Below are positions 17,573 to 28,482 of a stretch of 38,360 nucleotides of DNA, one piece after another. The DNA lies in NCBI GenBank assembly GCA_013416795.1, contig RQSC01000010.1, positions 45,395 to 83,754 on the forward strand, read 5' to 3'. Numbering within the stretch: the first letter of the stretch is position 1; the number at the start of each line of letters is the position of its first letter. A program made the position numbers and the translations under genes. Source of the stretch: Prasinococcaceae sp. CCMP 1430 (taxonomy: Eukaryota > Prasinodermophyta > Palmophyllophyceae > Prasinococcales > Prasinococcaceae). The notes beneath the pieces are model-generated. The model ran no database searches and was not told where the DNA came from. It worked only from the letters and a program-made list of their open reading frames with translations.

Positions 17573-19000
17573 ATGGACGCGTGGTTGCCGTATCGCCTGC
17601 CCAAGCCCGAGACGGTGAAACTGCGGCTGTTCTGCTTCCACTGGTGCGTGCGGCGAGGGCGCGCACCGCGCGCGCACGCGCAGCGGCGCCCGGGCGTGGC
17701 GCCCGCCAGTGCGCCGAGCGCACGGGGCGCACGCTGACGGCACGTGTGCGCGGGCGTGTGGGGCGCAGGGAGGGAGCATCCGCGTCATACTTCTGCGACT
17801 GGGAGGCCAAGGTAGGTGAGAGCATTGAACTGTGCGCTGTGCAGCTGCCTGGCCGTGAGGCGCGCCGGCACGAGCAACCGAGCCCGACGCTGCAGGATGC
17901 GGCATACGAGCTCGTCGCAGCGTGCGCCGAGCTCTTCGAGGATCCGGCCGTTTCGTACGCGTTCTTCGGCCACTCGATGGGATCTTGGCTGGCGTACGAG
18001 GTGTGTCGGGAGCTGCGCCGTTGCAGGCTGCGCGACCCCGCGCTGCTGGTCGTGTCAGACTTCCCCGCGCCGCAAACACCTGAGGAGGAGCGCCCCTGGG
18101 ATGGCTCCAACGCCGAGATGGCCGAGCTGGACTTCCAGCAGGAATGCCGCGACTGGGGACTGCCAGAGGCACTCTTCTTGCCCGAAACATGGAACATCTT
18201 CGCAGAGATGCTGCGCCGTGACTTTGAGCTGTTTGATTCCTACGTGTTCGAGCCCCTGCCAAGGAACGAGGCCGACGAAGCAGGTGAGCATGCGCATAGC
18301 CGCGCGGCCGCCCGCGCTTGGGCGATGGGTCACGCTGATCTGACACTATGGCGCGCCCGGGCTTGCCGAGCAGAGGGCGAGGACGACGGGGTCGACGGCG
18401 GAGGCTGTCTGGGGTGCCCTATTGCCACTTTCATTTCGGAGATCGACCCGAAAGTTGGGCCGAAGGGAGGCGCGCCCGCACTCATGGAGGAGTGGGCGAA
18501 CTTGTCAAGGCGACGCAACATGTCGGTGGACGTCTTCCCGGGCGACCACTACTACCTCGGTGCGTGCGCTCACGCGCTCTTGCTCGCGCTCGCATGGAAT
18601 GGCGCCGCTGACGAGCAGCCCTGTCGCCATCATCGCGTCGTGTTGTGGTGCCGATGGCTCCGAACTAAATGCCGGTGGTCGACCTCCCTCCTTCCCTTCC
18701 CTCCCCCCAAAAAACTCTCTCAACAACTGCAGTCGACGTCAAAGTCAAGGTACGTGACGGTCCGCCGACGCTGATGGCACAGCACACCCATTCAGCTTTG
18801 CGTTTGCGTGCGCTGCCTCCGCGCGCCTGCGTTTTGTCCCAAAGCCCTCCCAGCTCTCTCGCGCGTGGTTCATGTATGCATAGCGCTGACAGCACTCGCT
18901 CGACCTGCTGTCTCGGCGCGAGTCGAAACAGCCCGTCGTACGCAAAATCGTCAACCGCCGCTGCAGGGAAATCGTGGACCTGTTGGACATCGACATCTGA
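17573..19000 (+). CDS. Type II thioesterase (GrsT/RifR-like alpha/beta hydrolase)
   Basis: Five exons: 17573-17643, 17769-18283, 18374-18559, 18733-18749 and 18932-19000 (285 residues), all joining in phase. Donors are GTGCGT, GTGAGC, GTGCGT and GTACGT; the fourth exon is only 17 nt. The frame opens MDAWLPYRLPKPETVKLRLF. The nucleophile elbow FFGHSMGSW carries the catalytic Ser (residue 93), the acid is in SEIDPKVGP and the His is in FPGDHYYL. These are the three triad positions of the family. Such enzymes remove mis-loaded acyl groups from carrier proteins of polyketide or peptide synthases; no synthase lies in this window, so the partner is unknown. A free-standing acyl-ACP thioesterase role in lipid metabolism is the alternative. 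No targeting peptide is obvious. Confidence 0.85.
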
Positions 19001-19120
19001 CAGGAGCCGGGGTAGGACATAGACGACCGATCACTCATTCTCATAATAATGCGCTCAGCGTCGCTTGCCGCACTTCCAATGCAGGGGTCTGAACATGTGC
19101 AATCATTACCGCGCCAATCC

Positions 19121-22100
19121 TCACTTGAGCTTGTCCACGAACGCTTGCGTATCGATCTCCTCGTCGTACTCGTGTTGCTCCCACATGGCTTCGAGCTCTC
19201 CAAGCATTGCCTGCATGCCTTTGCCGCTCTTCGACCCACGACGAGGCGCTGCCTCGGCGAGCTGCGCGTCGCTTGCGCCGGCCGCCGCACCGCCGCCCGT
19301 GGGGTTCCCCGTGCCCTCGATTGAGAAAAGGTCAAGCAGCTGGCCGGTGTCCATCGAGCGCATGGACGCGTTGTCCGCGTTCACCACAGCGTCGGCGACA
19401 TGCTTCTTGAAGCGCTGGATGCCCATGATGCGCTCCTCCAGCGTGCGGCGGGTCACCAGGCGGTAAACGCTCACGCTACGCTTCTGGCCAAGTCGATGCG
19501 CGCGGTCCATCGCCTGCATGTCGCGCATGGGGTTCCAGTCGTGCTCCAGGAATATGACCGTGTCCGCCGAGGTAAGGTTAAGCCCCAGCCCGCCCACAGA
19601 CGTGCTCAGCAGCAGCACGTCGATCGATGGATCGGCGTTGAAACGCCGCGCCACGCCAAAGCGTTCTTTGGGCGCAACGGTGCCATCCAGCCGCAACCAC
19701 TGCACGCCTGGGAGAGCGCCCGACTGGAAGAGGTCCTTCTCCACAAGCTCGAGCGTTGCCTTGAGCTGCGCGAAGACCAGCACACGGTGGCGGGCGCCGC
19801 CCGCGGCGCTCTCAGCGCCGTCGGTGCTGTCGGCGGACCCAGACTCGCCCGCGCCGCCGTCTGTCGGCAGCGAGCCGATCCCACACTGCCTCAGCAAGTC
19901 CGCCAGGGCCAGCAGCTTCGGCGCATGGCGCAGGCCGTCCCTACCGCGCAGTGATTGACCACCGAGGGCGTCCCGGTGAGCGCCCACGTTCTCATCGTAC
20001 ACGAGCGCAGGGTGTGTGCACAGCTTGCGCACATACTGGATGGCCTGGAAGACATGCGCGCCTGCCTTCTCGCCCTCGCCCTCGACCGCGTCGCCAAGGG
20101 TGGCGTCCTTGCCGACGGCATCGTACATCGCTACTTGCAGCGGGGAGCAGTCCACATACACATCCTGGATAATCTTGGGGGGCAGGTCCGTGAGGACCTC
20201 GTCCTTCGTCCGGCGCATGACGAACGGCATGACCTGCTTGTGCAGCTTCGCGAGCGCCTGTGCACCAGCCTCTTCATCGCCTGAATTCTTGGGGTCCCTG
20301 CTCGCCATGATGGGCTTGCCAAATCGCTGGTGGAATTGCGCGTGGGAGCCCAGGAAACCTGGCATGAGGAAGTCAAAGAGGCTCCACATCTCGTGCGCGC
20401 GGTTCTGGATGGGCGTGCCGCTCAGCAGGAGGCGATGGCGTGCGCGCTGACCCACGGCCTTGGCCGCGATCGCCATTTTGGATTTGTGATTGCGGATGGC
20501 GTGGCCCTCGTCAAGAACGACGTAATCCCACTCGAGCGCTGAGAGCGCCTCGGCGTCCGCGCGCATGGAGTCGTAGCTCGTCACCACCACCGTTGCCGAC
20601 GTGACGGAGCGCATGAGCGCGGCGCGCTCGCGCGCGGCACCGGCTAGCTCCAGCGGCGTAAGCAACGCGCCAGGTGTGCCGCGCTTCATGCCCAACGCTG
20701 CCTCCAGCTCCGCAGCCCAGTGCCCAACGAGCGTAGGCGGGCAGACCACCAGGCTCGGCCGAGGCCCCAACGTTGCCGGACCGCCCTCGCTCTCTTGAGC
20801 CCTCGCGGCAGACGCGGACGAGGCAAGGCAGCATATTGTCTGGATGGTCTTGCCCAATCCCATGTCATCAGCAAGCACTCCGTGCAGGCCAAAGCGCGCA
20901 AGGAAGGACAGCCAATTCACGCCATCCTGCTGGTACGACCGAAGCTTGAAGCCCTTGAGCTCGAATGGCAGCGGCGCGTCCTCGATGGAGCTGTTGTCGA
21001 GCAGCTGCTCGAGCACGCGGCTCTCCTCGCTCGCGCGCGACACAACGTCCGCCGGCACGCCAGCAGGGGCGGGGGCGCCGCGCGCGATGGCCAGCAGCGG
21101 CGCCAGCTCGCTGAAGGCGTCGCCTGCGAGCTCACGCACGTCCTCGTCCGGGTCGCTCATGCGCTTAAGCACGGGCACAAGCAGCAGCGGCACGTGTGGA
21201 ACGGCGTCCTTGCCGAGAGCCCGCACAACTGCCGCCACTGCGGCAGCCGCCCCGCGACGTGCAACTGCGTCGCCAGCGTCGCCGAGGATCGCTGCTAGCT
21301 TCAGGTGCACCTCGGCCATCGTGTAGTTGCGCAGGGCCCCGCAGGCAGCAGTGCTTGCCAAGTAGCGGATGGCCTCGCTGCGGATGGGTGCAATCGGGTG
21401 ACTGACGCACGCCATTGCGGCGGAGATCAGTGGATGCGCATGCGCCACGTGAAGGCATTCGGGCAGGGCGGGCGCGCACACGCCCGCCATGTGGAAGGCG
21501 TTGGCATACGAGAGCGCCGCGGCGTCCGGAAGACTCCGTCCAGGCGGCGCTTTGACAGGCATGCTGATAGACTTCCACAGCAGCGGCAGCTCGTCGAAGA
21601 CGCTCGAGCCCAGAGCACGCACGAGGGCACGCAGCGCCTCCTCGCCGCCCAGGGACGCAGACGACGGGCCGGCGGTCGCCGCACTCGCACCGACATCGGC
21701 GCACGACACCTGTCCGAGCTTGATCATGAGCTTCATGCCCACGGGCTTGGGCACGCCAGCGAGCTGGCGCGAACCACAAATGACGAGCGCTGCAAGGGCG
21801 TCCGCGGTGGTCTCGCGCTGCTCAGTGTTCGTGGCGCACGTTAGCCATGACATTAGCGGCACCTGCAGCGCCACGCCGTCGAGTGCGAGCTCCCCTGCAC
21901 CAGCACCAGCTGCACCATGCGCGCCGCCGGCGAGCAACGCGGCAGCGCACGCCGCCAACACGCCCGTGTGGGCGCTGTGCTGCTGCGCGGTGAGATCTGC
22001 GATGACGCCCTTCAGCTTGGCGGCCACCGCCTTGGCGTCGCGGAGGGCACTAATCTGCCCCATGGTCATCGTGGCGGTCTCTTTTCTGGTGTCCAGCATG

Positions 22101-24678
22101 GCAGCAGCACCGTCGCTCAGCTGTGTGGCGGTCGGTACATCGATCGTCTCTGCTTTCACAGCGTCGGAAAATTGCAAGCCGGCGCGTGGGCCAGCCGTGA
22201 GGAGCGCTCCCACCGAGCCCCTGAAGCGTGCCAATGGCGCCACCAGCTCGGCGTAGGGCCGCGTACCGTTTCCAGCGGGACACGTGCTCGACACGGGAAT
22301 CGAGACGATCGCTTTGAGGCGTTCAACAAAGCCATCAGAGAGGCGAAACCGCGCGCGAGCCCCGTCCGTCGTGGTGGCACCATCCGCGATGCCAGCTCGA
22401 AGAGCCTTCGCAAGCACCAACGCGGTGGCTTGGCGCATCGCTGCCAGCGGCGAGTCGAGCCCCTCCGTGAGCGCTGCATGTGCTGCATCAGAGCACGTTC
22501 CCACTAGCGCGAGCGCCTCGCCGATGAGACGCGTCGCGCCCATGAGCATTGACATGCTCGCACGTTGCCCTTCCTCGCCGAGCGGCACAAGCGAGCCCAC
22601 GGGGCCACCGAGGCTCGGCTCGAGTGGCAAGGGGGCACCAGGCGGTACAGACGCGAGCTGCAATAGCGTTGGCAGACGCGCGCTCGCAGCGGCATCGAGC
22701 GCACCCGCGCGCGCCCCGATTGCCGCGATATGCCTCCACGCACCGCGCAGGGCGTCCTGCACTGACGCAGATGGGTGCGTCCTGCAGCACTCGCACAGCA
22801 ATGCCTGCAAACAAGACTGCAGCGCGTCGGCCAGAGCCGCCCCTTCGCCGCTCCGCAGCCACGATAGTTCGCCCTCTGCCTCAGATGCCGCCACGACGGT
22901 CTGCAGGCATTGCGCCGCCTGCTCGCGAACGCTCGACGCGACGTGATGCAAAAAAGGCCGAAGGGACGCAACAGATACAACGAGGCCATCCTCGCCGCTG
23001 CCGAGTGCTGCGAGCGCCCCCGTTTTCGAGTAGAGCACCCGCAGCAGTTGCAGTACTGGAAGAGCACACGATGCCAGCTCGTCGATCTCCTCCAGCATTG
23101 CCCACAGCCTAGCAGCGAGCGACGCGCGCGCTTCGCCGAGTAACGCCACGCTGTCGGTAGCCGCGATCGCAAGTAGCGCCTCCGCCGCGGCGGCCTGCAC
23201 GTCGTCGTGATCATCGTCGAGCGCCGACATCGCCGATGGAACCACGGCGGCGTACACGCTATCGCACCACACGCGGTCGTCGGAGGCGCCAGCTGCTGCG
23301 ATGAGGTACTTCAGCCCGAGCATCGCCGCGTGCCGCACCTTCCAATCCGGAGCAGCATGCAGCACAGCGAGCCGACGCGTGGCGCTCAACACGTCGGCAG
23401 GCGCCACTGCCCGGAGGCCGTGCGCGACGGCGCCGAGAGCCTGCGCCGCCGCCTCTCGCACGGGCGCCATCAGCCGATCGCCGGCCATGTCGACGAAGCG
23501 GTCGAGCGCGAGCACGCACAGCAGCCTGCATGCGGTGTCTTGCAGCCACGCGCGGTTAGCACTGCACGCTGCAGCTGCGTCCTCCGACGATAGCATCTCG
23601 CCTGGCGGCGGCGCATCGACGTGCGCGCTGACTGCCTGCGCACTCAGCAGATCGCGAAGGGCCGATGCCGCACCGTGGCGATGCGTCCATGACGGATGGA
23701 AGAGCTTGTCGACGAGCGTGTCGGCGAACTCGGTGAATGGCCATGCCTTGCCATCCGCCGCCGCGGCGGACGGATCCTCGACGTCGATTGCCGCGGCAGC
23801 AGCATCTGCGTTTGCTGCTGCCGCAGCCGGCCCCGCACCCCCGCTCGCTGAGCACTGCTGTTTGGGCTCAACCCGCTGCCGTTTCGCCGTGGGCTGGTTG
23901 CCGCTGACGCGCCCCGCCGCCTTGGCAGCCTTCCTCTTGGCCATGATGCGTTCGCGGGCGCTCATTTTCTTGCCTGCGGGCACGGCGGCCCCAGAGGTGG
24001 CGGGCACCTCCGTCTTGACAGGGACCGCCTTTTTGGTGGCGAGGGAGTCCACGAGGTTTCCAGCAGCAACGCGGCCATCGTCGCCGGGCCGGCGCACCGG
24101 CATGCTCGCGACGTCGAGGTCTTCGTCTGCGATGATGTCATCACGCACTGTGTGCTGCTCCACCTTCGCCTTGGCGGTGCCACGAAGCTCTGATACCTTG
24201 CCGTCGCCCTCGGCGTTGTTGTCCAGGCCAAGTTGGCGTCGCAGCTCCCTGCGCGCCTCGCGCAGGCGTGCGTCCTTGGGTTTGGATGTGTCGATCGCGA
24301 GCTCGAACTCGATGCCGGTCGACGCAAGCAGCTCCTGCCCACGCTCCAGGACGGTGGTCAGATCCAGGCTGCGAAGCGTGAGGTACCCCTCGGCCTCGGC
24401 GGCGGCGTCCCCCGCCGCCGCGCTCGCCTCGGGCACGCCGCCAGGGCACAGCGTTGCAGCAGCAGGCCGCGCGGCAGCGCTGCGCTCGACGCGAGGTAGG
24501 GAAGGAGACGCGCGACCAGCGCCGCTGCCGCAGCGCCGCCGCCCGCCGCGAGCTCCCCGAGCTGCGCTGCCGCCGTGCGTCGCGCGTACTTTGTCCTGCC
24601 CGTCTCGAGCAGCGCCAGCAGACGCTCCAGGCGGCTCCCCGCGCCGCCGCCGCCGCCGCTGCCGGCCGCGCCCGCCAT
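19121..24678 (-). CDS. BTAF1: Mot1/BTAF1: TBP-associated Snf2-family ATPase
   Basis: A 1,771-codon open frame (19121-24436) plus an N-terminal segment from the ATG at 24678 gives about 1,850 residues, the size of human BTAF1. Mot1 removes TBP from DNA by ATP hydrolysis in the nucleus. The start (SRLERLLALLETGRTKYARR) is the family's signature. A DLTTVLERGQELLASTGIEF block, a basic MSARERIMAKRKAAKAAG stretch and about 1,000 residues of HEAT-repeat helices follow. The Snf2 motor has motif I (ADDMGLGKT, encoded near 20850), VLDEGHAIRN as Walker B, LLSGTPIQN, and helicase C motifs STSVGGLGLNLTSADT and MDRAHRLGQ. The N-terminal segment and main frame are in different phases around 24440-24490, and the conserved WDTR block expected there is missing. 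No credible intron bridges them, so a small indel or sequence error is likely. The rest of the gene is intact. Confidence 0.93.
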
Positions 24679-25181
24679 CGCAGCCGCGTCGTGGAAGGGA
24701 GTCTTGCGAAGGCTTGCACGCTTGCGCCGGGGCCCGTCCGTCGGGCCCCCGCCCTCTGCGCCGGCCCTAGCCGCGAGCGTGGTTGCGCGGGGCACGCGCG
24801 CTCTGGCGCTCTCTGCGCGGGGCCCGCACGCGGCGCCCCCGATATTCTGAATGCAGACCCTAACATCTGAATCACCCCCAAAATCGAAACCGAAATCCTA
24901 AAAGATGAAACGGTTCCGCACAAACTGCGATCCCCCCCGCTGAAGCGCTGGTCCCACAGGGCGCGCGGGCGCCTCCCTCCCCCCCCCCCCTTCCCTTCCC
25001 CGCCCCGTCCCTGCGTGCGCGGCAGCCAGCCAGAAGGACCCCTCGCCCCTGCCGCCGGGCGCTGCGCCGCGCGCCCCACGCCGGCCTGCGTGCCGGGAGG
25101 CTGTCGGGGCCGCCCCAGTACGCGCCAAACAAACGAGCAGTCGCGACTTGCCGCGGTCGCTGGACGGACCACGAGACGGGC
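24679..25181. promoter_or_regulatory. Divergent promoter between Mot1 and the ferric reductase-like gene
   Basis: Head-to-head gap of about 500 bp. At 24840-24910 there is an AT-richer island with an ACCCTAAC element (24857-24864) and repeated A-rich words (AAATCGAAACCGAAATCC). No gene recognised. Confidence 0.4.
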
Positions 25182-27305
25182 ATGCACGGGCACCGTGCGG
25201 GCCCACCGCACCGGCAGCCGAAGGCGCTAGTCACTTGCTTTGCCGCGGTGCTGGCCGCCTTGGCGGCGCTTCTGACGGCGTTGCCGGCGGCCATTCCATC
25301 AATTCGGGTGTTGGTCGACATAGTCCGCGCGTCAGGCCACCACTCGGTGAATGACTACAGCTATGTCGACGAGGACGTTCGGAAGCGCATGCTTCGTTTC
25401 ATGGGCCTCTACGCGGTACCCGCGGCGCTGGGCGCCACGCTGGGCGCCGTTGCACTGGGCCTGACGCGCGCAGGGGGGGGAGGGCGATGGCGTGCGCGAA
25501 CAGTAGCGGGTGTGTTCGTCCTACTCGCGGTGGCCTATATTCCACTGAGCGTGGTGTATCAATGCAATTATCGCGCATGCGACGGTTGGCTCGACACACA
25601 AAAATGGGTGGCATTTTTCTTGGGCATAGGCGGCTCGATAGCACTCGGCGGCGCGTTGCTGCTGGCCGTCGCCCCCTCGCCGGCCATTCTGGCGGTCAAG
25701 CTGCCGATGGCGGGCGCGATTGGTGCGCACGCCCTCGTCGGCCGCGCGGCCTTTATCGGCATCGCCGCACACGGCATCTTGTATTTTTTGACGTGGCTAG
25801 GCGAAGGTGGGCTTCCGAAGCTCTGGTCGGAAGCGACGGACTGGCCGAGTCATGGCATCGCCAACTTACCCGGCGCCCTCTCGCTCGCGTTCGCATCGTT
25901 GCTGGCGGTGACGTCGCGTGCGTACGTGCGGAGAGCGCTGTACTCTGTTTTCTACACGGGACACATCATCGGCACTTTGGGCTTCTACGTCTTTGGCGTC
26001 ATGCACACGAGCGCCGTGTACTACTATTGCGCACCCGCCAGCGTGCTGTGGGCTGCAGAGCTCGCGCGGCGTAGCTTGAGGCTCCGCAGTGCCGCAAACG
26101 TCACTTTGCTCGGCGACGGGCTGGCGAGGGTGGAGCTGAAGCCCCCAGCAAATTCAAAGCTGGCCTCGTTGCGGGCGGCAGGATGCGCTCACGCGCATGC
26201 CAACTTGTCGAACGATGCTGCCAACGTTTGCTGCTGCACTATGGCGGCCCGCTCGCATCCCTATTCTGTCATCGAGTGCGCCGACGGCAGGCTGGTAGCG
26301 TACGTCCGGGCGGTAGGCGTCTGGAGCGAGGCGCTCGTCTCGGTGGCGGGAATGTCAGCGGAGGGGGCTGAGGTGCCCTTGGTGTTCGACGGGCTGCACG
26401 ACACCACGTCATGCAACGCCACAGGCGTCAACGAAAACCACGCGGCGCGTGGCGAGGAGTTACTGCTCGTCGGAGGCGGGACTGGCGTGGTGCCGCTGCT
26501 AGCGTACCTTTACAACAGCTGCGCGCGTCCCCGGGAGGATTTCAGGCCAACCCAATGCGTGCACCTGGTGGTGGCGGCACGCTGCGTCGCCGATGTGGAA
26601 ATGCTCGAGGCGCTGCCAGCCGATGTCGAAGCCGAGGTCACCGTCTACCACGCGACGGGAGACGCAAACAGCGCCGAAGTGCATCAGCGCGCCGAGGCAG
26701 CGCTAGCCCGGCGCGGACCAGGCGTCGCCTCCGCTGCGAACGCTTCAGCCAGCGCCACGGCGCTTGCAGTCTGCACCCACGCCTTCGCGCTGCTCGGTTT
26801 GATGCTCGGCTTCAGGGCGTCTTTTGAGCTGCCGCGTATGGCGGAATGGGCCCGAGCACTAGCAGCGGCGATGCTGCTCAACGGTGGCGCTGTCGCCTTC
26901 GCTGTCACCGCTGCGCACATGTGCGTGTGGCTCCATGGTCTTTTCCACGGCCGCAGAGGGCATAGTGCTGGCTGGTGGCGGTCCAAGTCACATTATCGCG
27001 CGCTCGACGGACAGGTAGGACTCAGCTCGCTAGGATCGGAATCATTGGGGGACGAGGAGATCGGCACGATGGCGGAACAGGAATCGGCAGCCCCTTCGCC
27101 CGCCCCCTGCATCCTCAGCGTCGTCGCCGGCAGGGCAAACATTCCGGCCATTGTGAAGGCTTTCTCGGACAGCGCCGCGCAGCGAGGCGCCAAGGGGCGG
27201 GTCGTTTGCGGAGGGGGCGACTCGCTCGTGGCCGCAGTGGCCGCAGCAGCGGCGTTCTGCGGTGTAGAGTCCAGCGAGGCCGTGGTGAGGCTACACACCG
27301 TCTGA
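25182..27305 (+). CDS. Ferric reductase / NADPH oxidase-type transmembrane flavocytochrome
   Basis: Intronless, 707 residues from ATG to TGA. A hydrophobic N-terminal helix (VTCFAAVLAALAALLTALPA) is followed by a cluster of membrane helices to about residue 300. Two helices carry the haem-binding His pairs at the canonical 14-residue spacing: His183/His197 (GAHALVGRAAFIGIAAH) and His261/His275 (GHIIGTLGFYVFGVMH). The FAD-binding domain follows, with HPYSV in place of HPFT/S. The NAD(P) domain has LLVGGGTGVVPLL and ends with a CGGGDSLVAAVAAAA segment like the usual C-G-P motif. Two additional helices (about 525-585) are inserted in the NAD(P) half, as in plant FRO proteins. Expected role is transfer of electrons from NAD(P)H across a membrane to Fe(III), Cu(II) or oxygen. 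The absence of EF-hands favours a FRO-type reductase over a Rboh oxidase. Confidence 0.85.
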   Translation: MHGHRAGPPHRQPKALVTCFAAVLAALAALLTALPAAIPSIRVLVDIVRASGHHSVNDYSYVDEDVRKRMLRFMGLYAVPAALGATLGAVALGLTRAGGGGRWRARTVAGVFVLLAVAYIPLSVVYQCNYRACDGWLDTQKWVAFFLGIGGSIALGGALLLAVAPSPAILAVKLPMAGAIGAHALVGRAAFIGIAAHGILYFLTWLGEGGLPKLWSEATDWPSHGIANLPGALSLAFASLLAVTSRAYVRRALYSVFYTGHIIGTLGFYVFGVMHTSAVYYYCAPASVLWAAELARRSLRLRSAANVTLLGDGLARVELKPPANSKLASLRAAGCAHAHANLSNDAANVCCCTMAARSHPYSVIECADGRLVAYVRAVGVWSEALVSVAGMSAEGAEVPLVFDGLHDTTSCNATGVNENHAARGEELLLVGGGTGVVPLLAYLYNSCARPREDFRPTQCVHLVVAARCVADVEMLEALPADVEAEVTVYHATGDANSAEVHQRAEAALARRGPGVASAANASASATALAVCTHAFALLGLMLGFRASFELPRMAEWARALAAAMLLNGGAVAFAVTAAHMCVWLHGLFHGRRGHSAGWWRSKSHYRALDGQVGLSSLGSESLGDEEIGTMAEQESAAPSPAPCILSVVAGRANIPAIVKAFSDSAAQRGAKGRVVCGGGDSLVAAVAAAAAFCGVESSEAVVRLHTV

Positions 27306-27386
27306 GTTGCGCCCCGTGATTAATTCGTACTAGTGACTATCGTTTGGTGAGTGTGTTGGGTGGTGTCGACCACAAATGCCCTCACG

Positions 27387-27421
27387 TAGGGTCTGATTTA
27401 GGGTCGATTCTTACTAGGGTC
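27387..27421 (+). promoter_or_regulatory. Triple TAGGGTC motif before the GcvH-like gene
   Basis: Three TAGGGTC words at 27387, 27399 and 27415 in the 128-bp gap between the reductase stop and the next ATG, which is 13 bp after the last copy. Similar AACCCTRA words (reverse complement) occur in other promoter regions of the window. A promoter role is inferred. Confidence 0.35.
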
Positions 27422-27433
27422 TCATAGCACTAG

Positions 27434-28117
27434 ATGGGAAAAGCGCGGGCGACCGACCGACCCCACGGATCGCGTGGCGTGGGTGCGCCACACGCGCGCC
27501 ACCGCGCATGCGTGGCCTGCCCCTGCGGCGGGCGGGCCAGCCGCTGTGATGCTGCGCCCGGGCGCGGCGGTACGGCGCGGCACGAGGCCGCCGCGTTGGC
27601 GGTGGAGGCGGGCGGGCGCGCAAGCGCGGGCGCGGCAACGTATGCCGTCGGGCTCGCAGCGCGCGCGAGAGACGCGATGGGCACGCCGACGTCGGCCGAA
27701 GCGCTTGTCGCGGAGGGGGACGCCGTGGAGGAGGGCGCGCCGCTGGCGCTCATCCGCTGGAGTGGGGTGGTGGACAGCGCAAGCGACGAGCTCTATCACT
27801 CGCGTTGGGACGTGGTCGACGGCGAGACGGTTGTGCGCGCGCCATTCGCCGGCGTCGCTGAAACGCTCAACTCTGAGCTGCTGAACGCGCCGAAGCGTCT
27901 CGATGAGCTCGCCGAGGGTTCGGAGGGCGGCTGCAGCATGGCTGAGGGCGAGGATGTCCCCGACGATGCCTGGCTCCTCGTCGTGCGCTCCAGCCCCGCG
28001 GCCGTCGAGGCCGCGCTGCGCACGGGCTCCGCGCTGTGCGCTGCGGACTATGCCGACATGCTGCGCCTCGCCGACGCCGATGCCGAGGCCGACGAGGGGC
28101 GGCACCCGAGCTATTAA
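27434..28117 (+). CDS. Glycine cleavage H-like (lipoyl-fold) protein lacking the lipoyl lysine
   Basis: Intronless, 227 residues. Residues about 49-210 follow the GcvH fold: HEAAALAVEAGGRASAGAAT as the first strands, EGDAVEEGAPLALIR as the hairpin before the lipoyl turn, APFAGVAETLNSELLNAPK as the strand after it, and DDAWLLVVR as the final strand. In GcvH the turn reads ES(V/F)KA; here the text is VVDS-ASDELY, so the two residues containing the lysine are absent and about 20 residues are inserted after it. It therefore cannot be lipoylated in the normal way. Role unknown; a regulatory or structural H-like protein is an inference. The first 48 residues are Arg/Gly/Cys-rich and may be a transit peptide, or the true start may be later. 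Confidence 0.6.
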   Translation: MGKARATDRPHGSRGVGAPHARHRACVACPCGGRASRCDAAPGRGGTARHEAAALAVEAGGRASAGAATYAVGLAARARDAMGTPTSAEALVAEGDAVEEGAPLALIRWSGVVDSASDELYHSRWDVVDGETVVRAPFAGVAETLNSELLNAPKRLDELAEGSEGGCSMAEGEDVPDDAWLLVVRSSPAAVEAALRTGSALCAADYADMLRLADADAEADEGRHPSY

Positions 28118-28482
28118 GTGCCTGTAGGAGGTGGCGGGCCTCCCTGTGCGCGCTGAACGGCACTCGAGCGTCGCGCACCTCTAAGTCCGTAACATGTATG
28201 CCAAAGCTGTTGTACGATCGTGGCGTGCGCGAACTCGCGCGTGCGTCAGCGACTCCTGGTCCTCTTTCCACCGCATGCTACAGTATCGAGTATGAACACA
28301 ACATGATTTGTACATGTACTACAAGTGAGGTACGGTGCGGTGCGGTGAGGTCAAGTGCGATGAGGTGAGCGCCGGCTGCCTGAACGCAAAATATCAGGGC
28401 CAGTCGCTCAGCTCACAGAAATATATCGTGCGGCGTCGCTCAGCTCATCGCGGTGGGGCCCGCGGCCGACACGCAGGGCCAC
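28118..28482. other. Tail-to-tail intergenic region
   Basis: No gene. It holds TACAGTA at 28279-28285, a GTACATGTAC palindrome near 28311-28320, and short GGTGCGGT/GAGGT repeats at 28328-28370. It probably contains the 3' ends of the two convergent transcripts. Confidence 0.4.

Noticed and set aside
24360-24490. A 122-nt intron (GTCGAG...TTCGCAG) rescuing the Mot1 frame
   Set aside because: The length modulo three fits, but it would remove the conserved-looking LTLRSLDL segment, and the donor is unlike all others in the window.
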